In this document: in pieces, positions 1-10,920 of the stretch | Numbering within the stretch: the first letter of the stretch is position 1 | Layout of the letters: each line of letters opens with the position of its first letter | From: Amaurobius ferox | Lineage: Eukaryota > Arthropoda > Arachnida > Araneae > Amaurobiidae | Assembly (NCBI GenBank): GCA_951213105.1 | Contig: OX578134.1 | Location: 139,227,793-139,291,792 of the forward strand | Direction: 5' to 3' | Length of the DNA: 64,000 nucleotides | Notes under the pieces: model-generated | The model's input: the letters and a program-made list of their open reading frames with translations, nothing else | Database searches by the model: none | What the model was told of the DNA's origin: nothing | Position numbers and translations under genes: made by a program

Positions 1-175
1 AGTTGTGATTATTAGCGTTTAAGGTATACATAATATGCATTAATTTTGACTGTAATGGAATCATGAATTCATTTGCATCACTTTTAATAAAAAAAATTAC
101 ATGTGATTTAATAAAGACATGTGTTTTACGAAAATTTTATTAGGATTTTTTTTGCTGATGGATAATAAAATAATG

Positions 176-1089
176 CACTCAAACCTGTTTTTGTGCGGTC
201 TTTTTTTGTGCGATTTTTTATTTGTGCGATTTTTTTGTGCGATTTTTTTTTGTGCGGTATATGAAAATTTTAATCCAATTGGAACATAATTGACGAAGTT
301 ATCAATAAAAAAAAATAGTAGCTTTAATCGACCATTTAGTTTTTTCGATTTTTGATATGCATTTCATCACATTACATATGTATTGCATCAGCCAATTACA
401 TTACATATGTATTGAATTCTATAATCGCATAATTTAATTGTTGAACGCAGAAGAATATCCATGTAAATAAATGAAATGTGCAATAGCATATTGCGATGGA
501 ATTCTTGCGTAGCAAAGCAAAAATGCATTGATCGCAAATAAACATTGAAGGACATCTGCGTCGTGTTAGTTCGGGTTTTCCTGAAACGGACTGCGTGTCT
601 CGTTAGGTCGCTGAGTTGGTTTTTTGCTAATGAGATAGTTGGCGACTAGTCTCATGCTTTGTTTTGTTTGTTTTAACGAGTAGGTAGAAGAAGTTTACTT
701 GAAGGGAGCAAATAGTTGCTTTTTTTATTCGTCTCTGATCCGCGCAAGTGACAAGTCCGCTAAATAAAGTAATTTAATAAAAAAGAATATTACGTGTGTT
801 TTAATTTTTAAATATAATATTAATTGACGTCCTTTAAAGTGCTTTCACATTCCTGGACTATTAAGATAAGATTTATTTCAAAGCGTAAATTCCTAGTTAT
901 TTCGTAAGGTTTTGAGTTATTTTCTACGTTAGACTTTTTTATGCAGCCCCTATTCACCGCATAAAAAAATACTTTTTAATTGTGTTGCGAAAGCTATTTT
1001 TTATAGTTACTCGTAAAGTTTTGTGCGATTTTTTTTATGCGTTTTCTCTTATGCGGTCACTATTCACCGCACAGAAATAGGTTTGAGTG
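176..1089. mobile_element. Non-autonomous DNA transposon with ~24-bp terminal inverted repeats
   Basis: Both ends read CACTCAAACCTRTTTYTGTG followed by CGGT when taken inward, matching at 22 of 24 positions, so this is a TIR element of about 914 bp. Subterminal copies of the CTATTCACCGCA motif lie near 950-965 and 1060-1072. The left end carries repeated GTGCGATTTTTT units. No transposase reading frame is visible, so it looks internally deleted. The TIR style recalls Tc1/mariner/pogo elements, but no clean TA duplication is seen (left flank AATG, right flank TACT), so the superfamily is uncertain. Confidence 0.6.
191..262. repeat. Short tandem repeat of TTTTTGTGCGAT-type units
   Basis: About five imperfect units of TTTTTGTGCGAT/GGT lie directly inside the left terminus of the 176-1089 element. 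A related unit (TTTTGTGCGATTTTTTTTAT) sits just inside the other end near 1018-1040. The repeats may be multiplied subterminal motifs of the element. Confidence 0.6.
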
Positions 1090-2562
1090 TACTAGTTTGA
1101 GAAAACCATAATTGTTAAACGTGTCCGATCACCACCTTTTCTACAAATTTGTCGTCATGAAAAACTAAGTTCTTATCGACAACGATCATGGATTGCTGTC
1201 AGATCCAAATTGTGGGGAACAAACACCCATTGACAGTTTTGCTAGCGGAGTCTATACGAAAAGCTGAATCTATGTGGGCCAGCAGTGTCAAAGCGGGCCA
1301 GAAGTGTCAACCAACTTAGTTGGTACAGATTTATTTCCGAATGCGTCCAGATCTTAAAACGACCTTAAATCCTCTAAAACATCAAATTCAAATATTTTCT
1401 TGAAACTAATACATTTTCTATTAATATTATAACAGAAATCAAATAAATGTAGGTGAGGAAATGTGAAGAAAAGCTTCATTTGTGCAGTATTAAATTTAAA
1501 CGTATTATTGTCTTTTCCAGGTGCTTTGAAATTTAAGAATTTAAATATCAAAAATTTGAAATTCTATGAGTATATTGCATAGGATGAAATGTAAAGAAAA
1601 TGTCACAACATATATTACTATTTCCGAATTATAAAAGCTGAAAACATGAGATATGTAATCCAGATGATAAACACGTTCAATTTAATATTCAGTGTTACTC
1701 TCGTTTTGTTATCTCCTTCCGTTTCATTTATTTCTCATTTTAATCTAGTCTTCCACGCTCCTTTCCTCGGTATGACAATTTTATTTATTTAACATGGAAC
1801 GTACGTAAACCAGGGAGAAACGGATGGCTTTGGATGATAATTCTTACTAAGTAACATTTGAATTACAATTTTATATTTAACGCATTACAATGCGTAAAAA
1901 TATATTTCTTGTTTGAAAAATGTCTACCGATTTTCTTTACAAATCATGTATAAATTGTAAGTTAAAGGACTAGGATTTATAATATTTAAAAGCTGAAAAG
2001 ATCGATACTTTCCCAGAAATTAAATTTTGATTCATTATTTTAAAACACATAATTTGAGTTCGTAAATCCATTTCTTTACGTTACTCAATGTTCAAATGTT
2101 TCTGTGGAGAAAGTTTTTGTTGAATCGATTGTTCTGGGGTCATAAATCTATTCATTTTAATGCTAAAACGATTTTAATTGTTATTTTTTTAAAACTAATA
2201 GTTGAAAGTATTTTAGGATCAATTAACAGAAGTGAACAATTAGCCGTAAATATTTATAAGTATTTGTTTAGCAGAGAAAAAAGGAACTTTATCTAGCAGT
2301 TTTCTTACTGTTAATATAATATTATTATTAAATATAAAATATTAAATGGCGTGGTGATTGACCACTCATATTTCTCAATAATTAAACTAAGATGTAATTT
2401 AATATTTATATTTCATATACACTGTATTTTAGAATTATTGCAAATTTCTAAGATTTGCATTGTAAAGTTAATGGTAAATGGGATTTTTTATCTTTTAAGT
2501 GTACGGAATGAAGAGTATATAGATATAGTTAAATGAGATATTTTTTGTAGTATATATTATAT
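1090..2562. other. AT-rich DNA without recognisable gene
   Basis: No coding sequence or repeat was recognised. A short direct repeat, GGGCCAG(C/A)AGTGTCAA, occurs twice around 1277-1310. Short open frames here have no recognisable motifs and look like chance frames. Confidence 0.5.
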
Positions 2563-3148
2563 ACACTCTAAGACAAAAAAAATCAACACACCAAGAAATA
2601 ATTATTTAATTGCGCCAAAATTTAATATGTGTAATTTGGATGTACAGGAAAAGAAATGAGTAGAATTTCAGAACAATTGGACGATTTATTGCACTGAAAG
2701 GTATACACAAAGTGAGCACGACAATATAACGTTGGTCTGAGTCTGGCCTTTATACCAGCTGTTACCCAACGTGGCATTGATGTATAAAGTTGAAAGAATG
2801 TCGGATGGTGTTCTGAGGGATGTCGTTCCAAATGGCCTCCAATTGACTAGCTAATTCGTCTACATTCTGGGATAGTAGCAGACGACGCCCCATATCAGCC
2901 AAAATGTGCTCAATAGACGAGAGATCTGGTTGGCCAAGGAAGTGTACCGTAATCACGCAGGCAATCAATAGAGAGACGTACTGTGTGTGGCTTGGCATTA
3001 TCTTGCTAAAAAGTTAACCCAGGGCTTTGTGAAAGGAATGGCAATTCAACGGATCGTAGAATGTCGGCAACGTATCGCTGTGCTGTAATTGTGCCACAAA
3101 GGACTATCAAAGGGGTCCTGTTATCAAACGAAGAGCCCTCTCCCCAGA

Positions 3149-3155
3149 CCATAAC
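3149..3155. repeat. Target-site duplication CCATAAC, left copy
   Basis: CCATAAC here is repeated exactly at 3434-3440 on the other side of the inverted-repeat element. Both copies fall on the codons for the V-M of the transposase VMVWG motif, as expected for one ancestral site duplicated by the insertion. Confidence 0.8.
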
Positions 3156-3433
3156 CGGGGCCTCCGCTCGAGGGAGGGCCGTGGCAGTCAAATTAGTGAC
3201 GTCACGAAAAACGATCCACGGTTGGCTAAACGATCTTGTTCGCCCAGTTTGTGAGTTTAAAGCTAGTTTTTAAAAATATTTTAGTATTTTTTTTCCTTCT
3301 CTCGGAGAGCGGAGGAGAGGAGGCCCCGTTTAAACTCGCAAACTGAGCGAACGGGATCGTTTCGCCAACCGTGGATCGTTTTTCGTGACGTCACTAACTT
3401 GACTGCCACACCTTCTCTCGAGCGGAGGGCTCG
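3156..3433. mobile_element. 278-bp inverted-repeat element (MITE-like) nested in the Tc1 transposase
   Basis: Two arms of about 105 bp (about 3156-3262 and 3325-3433) are near-perfect inverted copies around a ~60-bp AT-rich loop. Both outer ends read inward as CGRGSCCTCCGCTCGAG. The shared inner stretch includes GTGGCAGTCAA and GTGACGTCACGAAAAACGAT. The insertion is flanked by CCATAAC at 3149-3155 and 3434-3440, a 7-bp exact target duplication (8 bp with one mismatch). Its length suggests hAT-like or another 8-bp-duplicating superfamily. There is no coding capacity. Confidence 0.85.
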
Positions 3434-3440
3434 CCATAAC
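3434..3440. repeat. Target-site duplication CCATAAC, right copy
   Basis: Exact partner of 3149-3155. Taking out 3156-3440 rejoins the transposase around G-V-M-V-W-G. Confidence 0.8.
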
Positions 3441-4558
3441 TCCCTGTTGTCGAGTCGTGTTGCATGTGACAGTAAGAGCAGCATCCTGTCGATGTCCCGG
3501 CTGTCTCCAAACACGTCTACGCTAGTCGTCGGGACTCAGTTCGAAACGGGACTCATAACTGAAAACAATCCGTTCCCAATCCGAACAATTCCACGTTGAT
3601 CGGGCTCGACACCATTGCATCGCTGTTGACGGTGCATACTGGTCAGTAGTAGGCGGCGTAATAAACGCCGCGAGTATAGATTCTGCTCCCGTAGTCATCT
3701 ATTAATGGTCCCGGTGGTCACTTCCGTGATTGTCACACATTGGATGGTTGATAACGACGAATTTCGTGCTGTCATAGCTGCTCTGGCAATCAATATATCT
3801 TCCGGTTCTGCTGTCACCCTAGGCCGTTCGCTGTCCTCTTGCAGTTGAAATCTGCCATTCAGAACCCATTCCTGACAACATCGTCTAATTGTTGCATCGC
3901 TCCTACCCAAATGCTGAACGACTCGGCGGTGTGTCCATCCAGCCTCATACAGTCTGACCGCATGCCCTCTTTCAAAATCCTTCATATGCCCGTAGTGGCC
4001 GCGAATTCACCAGCGAGGCATTGTTACGATCAACGTACGTAAACGCAATCGAAATCCACTGCACGTTTTGTTCCTGAAAGCGAGGTTCACTCTTTATATA
4101 CACCACCATGGTGGTCAGCTTCAATGCGCTGTATTTTCGACTGTTCATTCATTGTCTGCGAATTTTTGAACATTTGCATATTTGATCGTGTTTGCATGTA
4201 CAGTTTCATTATTATCGGATTATTTTGATGGGGTGCGTCGATTTTTTTGTCTTAAAGTTTATTCGGATCAAAACTGATACGTACAGTGTAACATGATTCT
4301 AGGAAGTTGTTTTCCAGAAAAATCTTTATTTCCTCGAGAATTAATGTTTTCTCGACGTAAGTATACTTTGAAATTTTGAAATGCAACGAAATATTTATAA
4401 ATGCAATATCATATTTACAAAATAAGAGAAAAAACTTCGATGAAAATATCTCTGTGAATATAACTATATAATATTTTTATACGAAAGATAGCGTGTTGAA
4501 AAATATATGTCTCTTTGTAATCAGATATTCTATGGGGAATATATTGATTACGAATATA

Positions 4559-5224
4559 CAGGGTGTCCAGTGCTATCGGTACCCAATGGCTATTTCCTCA
4601 ACCGTTAGTCACAGAGATACACTTCCAATTGCAAAAATTTTTTAAATTTTGAAATCTAGTATTTTAGAAAGAGTTTAAATCAATAAATGCATTTCTGAAA
4701 TAAATACGAAATATAATTTTTTATACAGTCCCCCGGTCCCACCAATTATATTTAGGGAAATCATCCTCAGACAATTTTATGCAAAAATAAAAGAAAATCA
4801 TCCTTTCACGACCAAATTTGACCGACTTATAACTGTTTAAAGTTGTACCATTTTTTCCTGAGAAATGGTCAATACGGTCCCTGATTTTTTGATTGCCTGA
4901 AACGGGTCACTTTTATGCGTGGAAAATCGACTTAAGTCATGAAGTTTAATGCTTCATACCTCGGTGAATTTTGGTCGTAAAAGGAAGTTTTTTTTATTTT
5001 GCATGAAATTGTATGACGATGATTTTCCTAAATATAATTGGTAGGATCGGGGGACCGTATAAAAATTTATATTTCGTGTTTCTTTCAGAAATATATTTAT
5101 TGATTTAAGCTGTTTCTAAGATACTAGATTTTAAGATTTAAAACATTTTTGCAATTGGAAATATATCTCTGTGACTACCGGTTGAGGAATTAGCCATTGG
5201 ACATCGATAGCACTGGACACCTTG
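4559..5224. mobile_element. Fold-back / MITE-like element of about 666 bp
   Basis: The whole segment is an imperfect palindrome. The left end reads CAGGGTGTCCAGTGCTATCG and the right end, read inward, CAAGGTGTCCAGTGCTATCG. Matching blocks continue inward through TATACAGTCCCCCGGTCC / GGGGGACCGTATA and through TCACGACCAAATTTGACCGA / TCGGTGAATTTTGGTCGTAA almost to a centre near 4890. Both ends abut TA (4557-4558 and 5225-5226), the usual Tc1/mariner-class target. There is no reading frame, so it must depend on a transposase supplied elsewhere. Confidence 0.85.
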
Positions 5225-5226
5225 TA

Positions 5227-5925
5227 TATTATGTTCTGTTAGAAAATTGTTAAACATGCAGATAACTGTTATATAATTTAAATGTTTTTAAAGTTAAGAA
5301 TGTATATAAAATAAAAATAACTGTTTAGTTTCAGTAGAAATTTCTAAATATTCGTTCAAATAAAAACATATTGCCAATTACATGGAAATGATTTTAAGGA
5401 TTAACTTTCTTAAACAAAAAAGATAAAAATAACTAACATAATAAAAAAATTAAATATAAAATTGTTTGAAGTCCTATATTCTAAAATTTATATTTATTGA
5501 TTTCAATAATGTTGCCATAGAGATTTCAGTGGATCCCCACATGAAGGATATATTGCAATAGTAACCATCTAAACTTGAAACTAATTGTCGATTTTTAGAT
5601 CTTTTTTGTAACGTCCAATTGCTTTGCAAATATTTAAATTCATGACATTATATTTCCGACAACAGTTTAATAATTAATTAAAAATCATTTTTAATTAATT
5701 ATTAATTAAAAGTAATTTTTATGTGGCCAGAATGACATTGCGGTTTGCATAACTTAGAGTAAGACATCAATCTGGAGTTCGATAATCAGATTTGGCTGAT
5801 TCATCTTCATGTATCAGAAAAAAAAAATCAAATATTCTACACATTTTGATACATCGCATCATATAACGAGATAAACCTCTAATTATTAATTTTTAATAGA
5901 CATTATTGCTTAGTAGGCGCTGGCT
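5227..5925. other. AT-rich DNA without recognisable gene
   Basis: No coding or repeat family was recognised. The stretch around 5670-5710 holds overlapping AATTAATTAAAA palindromic motifs, which are simple AT-rich sequence. Confidence 0.5.
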
Positions 5926-6929
5926 ATTTTTAACACTTTACAACATAGTTTGAGTTTATGACTTTTTTCATTCTGTCTGTATGTTCGCACAATAACTGCT
6001 GTAAAAATGACTTTATGAAAATGAAATTTTAGTATCTTGTTTAGAAGGCCTGTGGAACATATGGGAATGTAAATGAATAAAATCACCCAATTAGTTTTGG
6101 ATTGAGCCCGCGTTGAAAAAATGAAATACATTGAAACTTACGGAAAGTAATTTTCAAACATTTTTAAGAGAAGTTAAAGTTCACAAACTGCTTTGAAAAT
6201 TTTAGAAAATATTTAAATTATCCCTTAAAATTTATAAAATAAATTTAAGCAAAAAATGGTTAGTAGTTGTTTAAATAAAAATTAAAATAGTAATTACACT
6301 CATATAATATAAAGAGATCACGTGATCCACTTTAAAATAATATATGGCATTCGTGATTTTTCAAGTTCTTTTAAATTTATATTTACTTTTGCATCCGTCC
6401 TAAAACCGCTTTATTTTTGTGTATTGTCTGAGCATCTATATGCTGCACCAATGCAATTACAATATGTTTTTATTTGAATGATCATCAAATTTTGATTATT
6501 TCTACTTCGGAACCTAATTTTAACACATGCAGAATGTAAACAAATCAAGTTGTAAGATGAGTTGTATAAGAATTGCTGAGTTTCTTTAACGCAAAATTAT
6601 TTGGCTCTGGAGTCTGCAATATAGCTGATATGAATGAAACTTTCATATCAGCTATATATCATTCATATCAGCTATTCGAAACTCATTGATTTTGCATAGA
6701 GAAGCAGAGAATTTATAGCAGACATTTTCGATGAAGTTCTAAGCATATAGAGTTAGAAAGTACTTACATGCTTTTAAGTTTTAAGTATAATAAAGTGTTG
6801 TAGTTCTCTTATAATAAAAAAATATCACCGCTGAATGTCTCGCATTTTAGAGATGCGATACATTCAGCGGATTGCATTTCAGTTGGAAAGTTTCATAATC
6901 AATGCCTTATTCATGATAGGCCTTTCTTG
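5926..6929 (-). repeat. RepA dispersed repeat, near full-length reverse copy
   Basis: On the minus strand the unit starts CAAGAAAGGCCTATCATGAA near 6929 and ends ...CTATGTTGTAAAGTGTTAAA near 5926. The same order of blocks (CATGCATAAAGCATTGATTA; GCGATACATTCAGCGG; TTCATATCAGCTATAT; CCCATAGGTCCCACAGA; CTATGTTGTAAAGTG) recurs in at least six other places in the window. This copy is about 1.0 kb and is one of the two nearly complete ones. No coding region is visible. I do not recognise the family and cannot assign a class. Confidence 0.75.
6615..6675. repeat. Local inverted repeat ATAGCTGATATGAATGA
   Basis: ATAGCTGATATGAATGAAAC is followed by TTTCATATCAGCTATAT and then by a third partial copy (CATTCATATCAGCTATTC). 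This forms a hairpin-capable cluster inside RepA. Other RepA copies carry only one copy of the TTCATATCAGCTATA motif, so this is a local duplication/inversion. Confidence 0.65.
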
Positions 6930-7139
6930 TTCTTGTATCTGCTGTTCATTGCCAATTTAAATTTTCGTGAAATATAAGTTCATTTCGTGTTTCGAAATAA
7001 TTTTGCATGCTGTTATCAAGAAAATCGCTAAATTGTAATTGTGAGACCAGAAATTGATCTCACACTTTGTTGAGACAGCTTTATGACGTTTATTTATTAT
7101 GGTCAAAACGGCAAACAGTACGGACAGTCTGGTTGGCAC

Positions 7140-7505
7140 CGAGTTTTACAATCCGTGAACCTAAAGGTCAGAAAACCATAAATTTAGGGGTGCCATGACA
7201 GAGGGGCAGAGCTGACCCTTACGAGGATGTGGAATGGTTCCATTGGTTAAATAAGTAACCAATGAAAAAATGAGCTTGTGGCGTCACACCGAATGCGACA
7301 AATAAAAGTAAGGGGGGAAAGACACCCCCCCAGAAAAGAGGGAACCACAACCTGTGATCGAAGAGAACGAGGAGATATATACCAATATGACTTGAGAGAG
7401 TACACTAAAACAGATAACTGAAATCATAACTTAAGTAGATGTGTGCAGCGACTGCGACGTTATGACTTATGCGTAGGCTTGCCTGCTATTATGATAGAAC
7501 GACAA
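7140..7505. other. GC-richer block of unknown origin with a CCAAT inverted repeat
   Basis: This ~365-bp block is clearly less AT-rich than its surroundings and has runs such as AAGGGGGGAAAGACACCCCC. CATTGGTTA (7241-7249) and TAACCAATG (7256-7264) form a perfect 9-bp inverted repeat around AATAAG, which places two CCAAT boxes head to head. It might be part of a promoter or an LTR, but no matching partner copy or open frame is present. It ends where the Helitron begins. Confidence 0.4.
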
Positions 7506-7527
7506 TCTATATAAATAAAAATGAAAA

Positions 7528-7589
<62 letters not shown>

Positions 7590-8987
7590 ACACCATCACG
7601 GGAGAACGGCTGAACCGAATTTGATGAAATTTTGTGGGTAGCCCAGAAATAGCCCCACTTAAAATTATATCCGTGTTTTGAGTTTCTACGACCAGTGGTT
7701 CTCGAGATATTAGTAAAAAACGAAATTTTCGTTTGTCTCATCATCACGGAAAAACGGCTGAACCGAATTGAATGAAATTTGGTGAATAGCCTTGAAATAT
7801 CCCCCCATAAATTTTGTCCAAGTTTCGTGTTTCTAAGACCTGGGGTTGTCGAGATATTAATGAAAAACGGAACTTTTACCTTGGAGTTCTACTCCCTAAC
7901 TCCGTGGTTTATCCAAACGAAAAGCTTGAAAATCGTTTGAAAGTGAATTAAAATTTAATCTCTGAGTTTGATGGGAGATTTTTTGCGTTAATTAGTCACT
8001 TTCTGAAAACATGAATTGTTTGAAACATGATTTAAAGGTGAAATCTATCTCCATGGTTCATGGTTTATTTAAAACAAGCTTTTACGGAACAATGAGAAGT
8101 ATAGAGAAATCAAAATCTTTATTTAATTTCGCAGTTTATGTTATAAGACATGACATATTTAACATGTTATAAGATTCTATCTTATATCATGTTACTCAGA
8201 AACGCAATTAAATTAAATCGGTCTGCTAATTTTAATAATTATTTTTTCGATTTGAATAATAAATAAATGGATATAAAAATATATTTTAGAAAAGAACGAT
8301 TTGATTTTTCTTATAGCATTTTTGACTGGATAATATCAATTACGGTCTTCAGGTTTACAAATTATTATTATTTATATTTTCGGGGATTATTGATTCAAGG
8401 ATTATTGATATTTTCAAGTTATTTTGCAATTATTTTATTATGACAAAAATTGTTTAAACTCATATATTGTATGTTGTACGAATCTTCTACAAATACACGT
8501 GTATATCTTTTAATCTACGAGAATATAAGTAGTACAGGTATATTGACATATGTTTTGATATATATTGGCATATATTGGAATCAATTACGACCTTCTGGTA
8601 TAAAGAGTACGGATATTATTGATGTTTTCAATTTATTACGTCATCTCTTTTATTTTGGCAAATATTTTTGAGACGCATATTGTAATACGGGTAATCTTCT
8701 ACTAACACATTGGCATATTTTCTGATCTGCGACAATATAATTAGTACGGGGTTGCATATATTCATTCAATTCCTATTTTTTCTTCTGTAAATTTGCTTAC
8801 AAAAGGGGGCAGGATGTTTTATTCTTCAGATCTGATCGTGAAGATAATTTTGCATAGTGAGAACATATATTCTTAAACTTCTCTTTAGGAGCAATAAATT
8901 TAATATTTTAACAGAATTTGCACATGATTGCGAACTTTAAGTTTCTTTAAATTGTACACTCCGTACGAATAACGGGTGTGCTGTTAG
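7506..8987 (+). mobile_element. Non-autonomous Helitron, copy 1
   Basis: Helitrons move by rolling-circle replication, begin with TC, end with CTRR after a short hairpin, and insert between A and T. This copy begins TCTATATAAATAAAAATGAA directly after A7505. It ends with the hairpin CCGTACGAATAACGGG, then TGTGCTGTTAG, before T8988. The canonical CTAG has decayed to TTAG. The ~1.48-kb body matches the copy at 22542-23961 along its length, including AACCGAATTTGATGAAATTT and TAGGAGCAATAAATTTAATA. No Rep/helicase gene is present. Confidence 0.82.
7531..7583 (+). repeat. (CTGT)n microsatellite in Helitron 5' region
   Basis: About 13 uninterrupted CTGT units lie a few bases inside the Helitron 5' end. 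The other copies have only 3-4 units (22565-22580), so this tract has expanded in place. Confidence 0.9.
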
Positions 8988-8988
8988 T

Positions 8989-10920
8989 GGTTAATAAATT
9001 TTAACATTTTAGGAGGATATATCATGTTGCTCGGCATCGCAATTAAATTAAATGCGTTTGTTAATGTTTTTATTATTTTTTTTCGATTTAAATAATAAAT
9101 AAATGGATATAAAAGTATATCTTATGAATGGACGGTTTGATTTTTCTTTTAATTATATTAATTGCTGACTGCGTACATCAATTTCATTTATTTTGGCAAA
9201 GAGTTTTCAAGCTTATATCGTATTTAGCTACTAAACTCATATATTGTGTTTAGCCAATAAATTCATATAGCCGATTGTTGAAACAGAAAAAGAGTAGAGC
9301 GGGTGTATCTTCTAATACAATTGTAGTGTTTTCATTTAGTATATTGAAACGGGATAAGAATGTTTCATTCAGATCTGCAAATTCAAAGCTACGAATTTGG
9401 AGGGATATCGCTAATTTGACAACTTTTCTTAAACTTTGCCAAATTGACGGAAATGTCGCAAAATTGATATAAACGACACACAAACAGCTGCCATAAACCT
9501 TCGGGTTGGTCGTGTGGCTTGGGTCTTCTACATATCAATGATTTTTTTTTTTTTGTTAGAAGAGAGTACTGAAATGATGTTTGGTTAGCATTTATCTGTC
9601 AGACCAACCATCCTACTTAGTAATACATTTAGCGAATTTTTAAAATGTCACCAAATTGATAAAAATGTTTTCAAATCTATAAAAATATCTTGAAATTGAT
9701 AAAATTGCGCTACATAAATGATATTAATTGTTTTTTGTTAGGGGATAGTATTGTGATGATATTTCGTCAATTTGTCGCAAAGTGGAACTGTCAGTTCTAC
9801 AGTCCCACTTGGCGATAAATTTGGCTATTTTTTAAAATGTCGCTATTTTGACGAAACTGTCGCCAAATGTTCCATAGAAATATAACTATTTAGACGATAT
9901 TTTTTCTACCAATTTATTTGAAGCAAATGATATCATGTCGCTTAGCAACGGATTTAAATCCAATGTGTTTATGCGGCAGGCGATTTTTATTAAATTCTTT
10001 CCGATTTGAATAATGAAGATATGTATATAAAATAAATTTCATTGTCATTTCATTTTCGACTGGATAATATCAATTATACTCTTCAGGTTTAAACATTATT
10101 ATTATTGATATTTTCCGGAATTATTGATTCAGGGATTATTGATATTTTTAAGTTATTACGCCATTGTTTTATTGCGGCAAAAATTGCTGACACACGCATA
10201 TTGTACGTTGTACGAGTAATCTTCTAGGAATGCACGGGTATATCTTCTAACCTACGAGAATATAAGTAGTACAGGTATATTGGCATATATTTTGACATAT
10301 ATAGGCATATATATTGGAATCAAGTACAGTCTTCTGGTATGAAGATTAAGGGGATTAATTATATATTCAATTTATTACGTCGTCTGTTGTATTTTACCAA
10401 AAAACATTTGAGACTCATATTGCAAAACGGTAATCTTCTACTAATAATCGGACATTATAAGTAGTACGTGCATATCTTCCCATATAATTTTAGCACTTTA
10501 ATTTTGACATATATTGGAATAAATGATTAAAGATTACGGGTTTATTGGTATTTTCAATTTATACATGTAATCTACTAATACAGGTTATATTTTCTAATAT
10601 TCGCGTATATAATTAGTACGGGTCCCATACAATTTTGACGCTTTTATTTTGCATATATTGATTCAATTTCATATTTTTTTTTATATTTGCTTACATAAGG
10701 GGTCCAAGATGTTTTATTCTTCAGATATGTCCATGAAGATAATTTTATATAGCGAGAACAGAGATTCTTAAACTTCTTTTTAGGAGCATTATATTAAATA
10801 TTTTAACAGAATATTTTGGTTAAACATGTCATTTAGTATACTATAAGAATTTGGGCATGATTATGAATTTCAAGTTTCTTTATATTATATACTCCGTACG
10901 AAGAACGGGTATGCTGCTAG
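8989..10920 (+). mobile_element. Decayed Helitron-derived sequence, with intact 3' terminus
   Basis: Blocks homologous to the Helitron body recur twice (about 9000-9130 and 9935-10920). The second runs to a good terminus: hairpin CCGTACGAAGAACGGG, then TATGCTGCTAG at 10920, followed by T. Between them, 9290-9930 is rich in AAATTGAYNAAAATGTCGC motifs typical of the RepB interior, so the Helitron 5' half appears lost or overlain by RepB-like DNA. No reading frame is supported. Confidence 0.6.

Larger units (their letters stand above)
2762..3985 (-). pseudogene. Tc1-like transposase pseudogene
   Basis: Tc1 transposases cut and paste DNA using an N-terminal paired-type helix-turn-helix domain and a DDE catalytic domain. 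The N-terminus (3985 to about 3700) begins MKDFERGHAVRLYEAGWTHR and contains the RRVVQHLGRSDATIRRC helix-turn-helix segment. The DDE region near 3006-3191 has VMVWG and FDNRTPLIVLCGT. The C-terminus (2762-2998) has the family signature LSSIEHI...NVDELASQLEAIWNDIPQNTIR. The catalytic frame is broken by frameshifts and stops. The VMVWG strand is also split by the insertion at 3156-3433, since GVM appears on one side of it and VMVWG on the other. It cannot be functional. Confidence 0.88.
2563..4261 (-). mobile_element. Tc1-like DNA transposon, inactive
   Basis: The left end (about 2565-2592) reads CACTCTAAGACAAAAAAAAT followed by CAACACACC. The right end, read inward from 4259, has TTTAAGACAAAAAAATCGAC followed by GCACCCC. 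These are the typical Tc1 family termini, and both abut TA dinucleotides as expected for this superfamily. The body encodes broken minus-strand transposase pieces. A 278-bp secondary insertion sits at 3156-3433, so the original element was about 1.41 kb. Confidence 0.9.
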
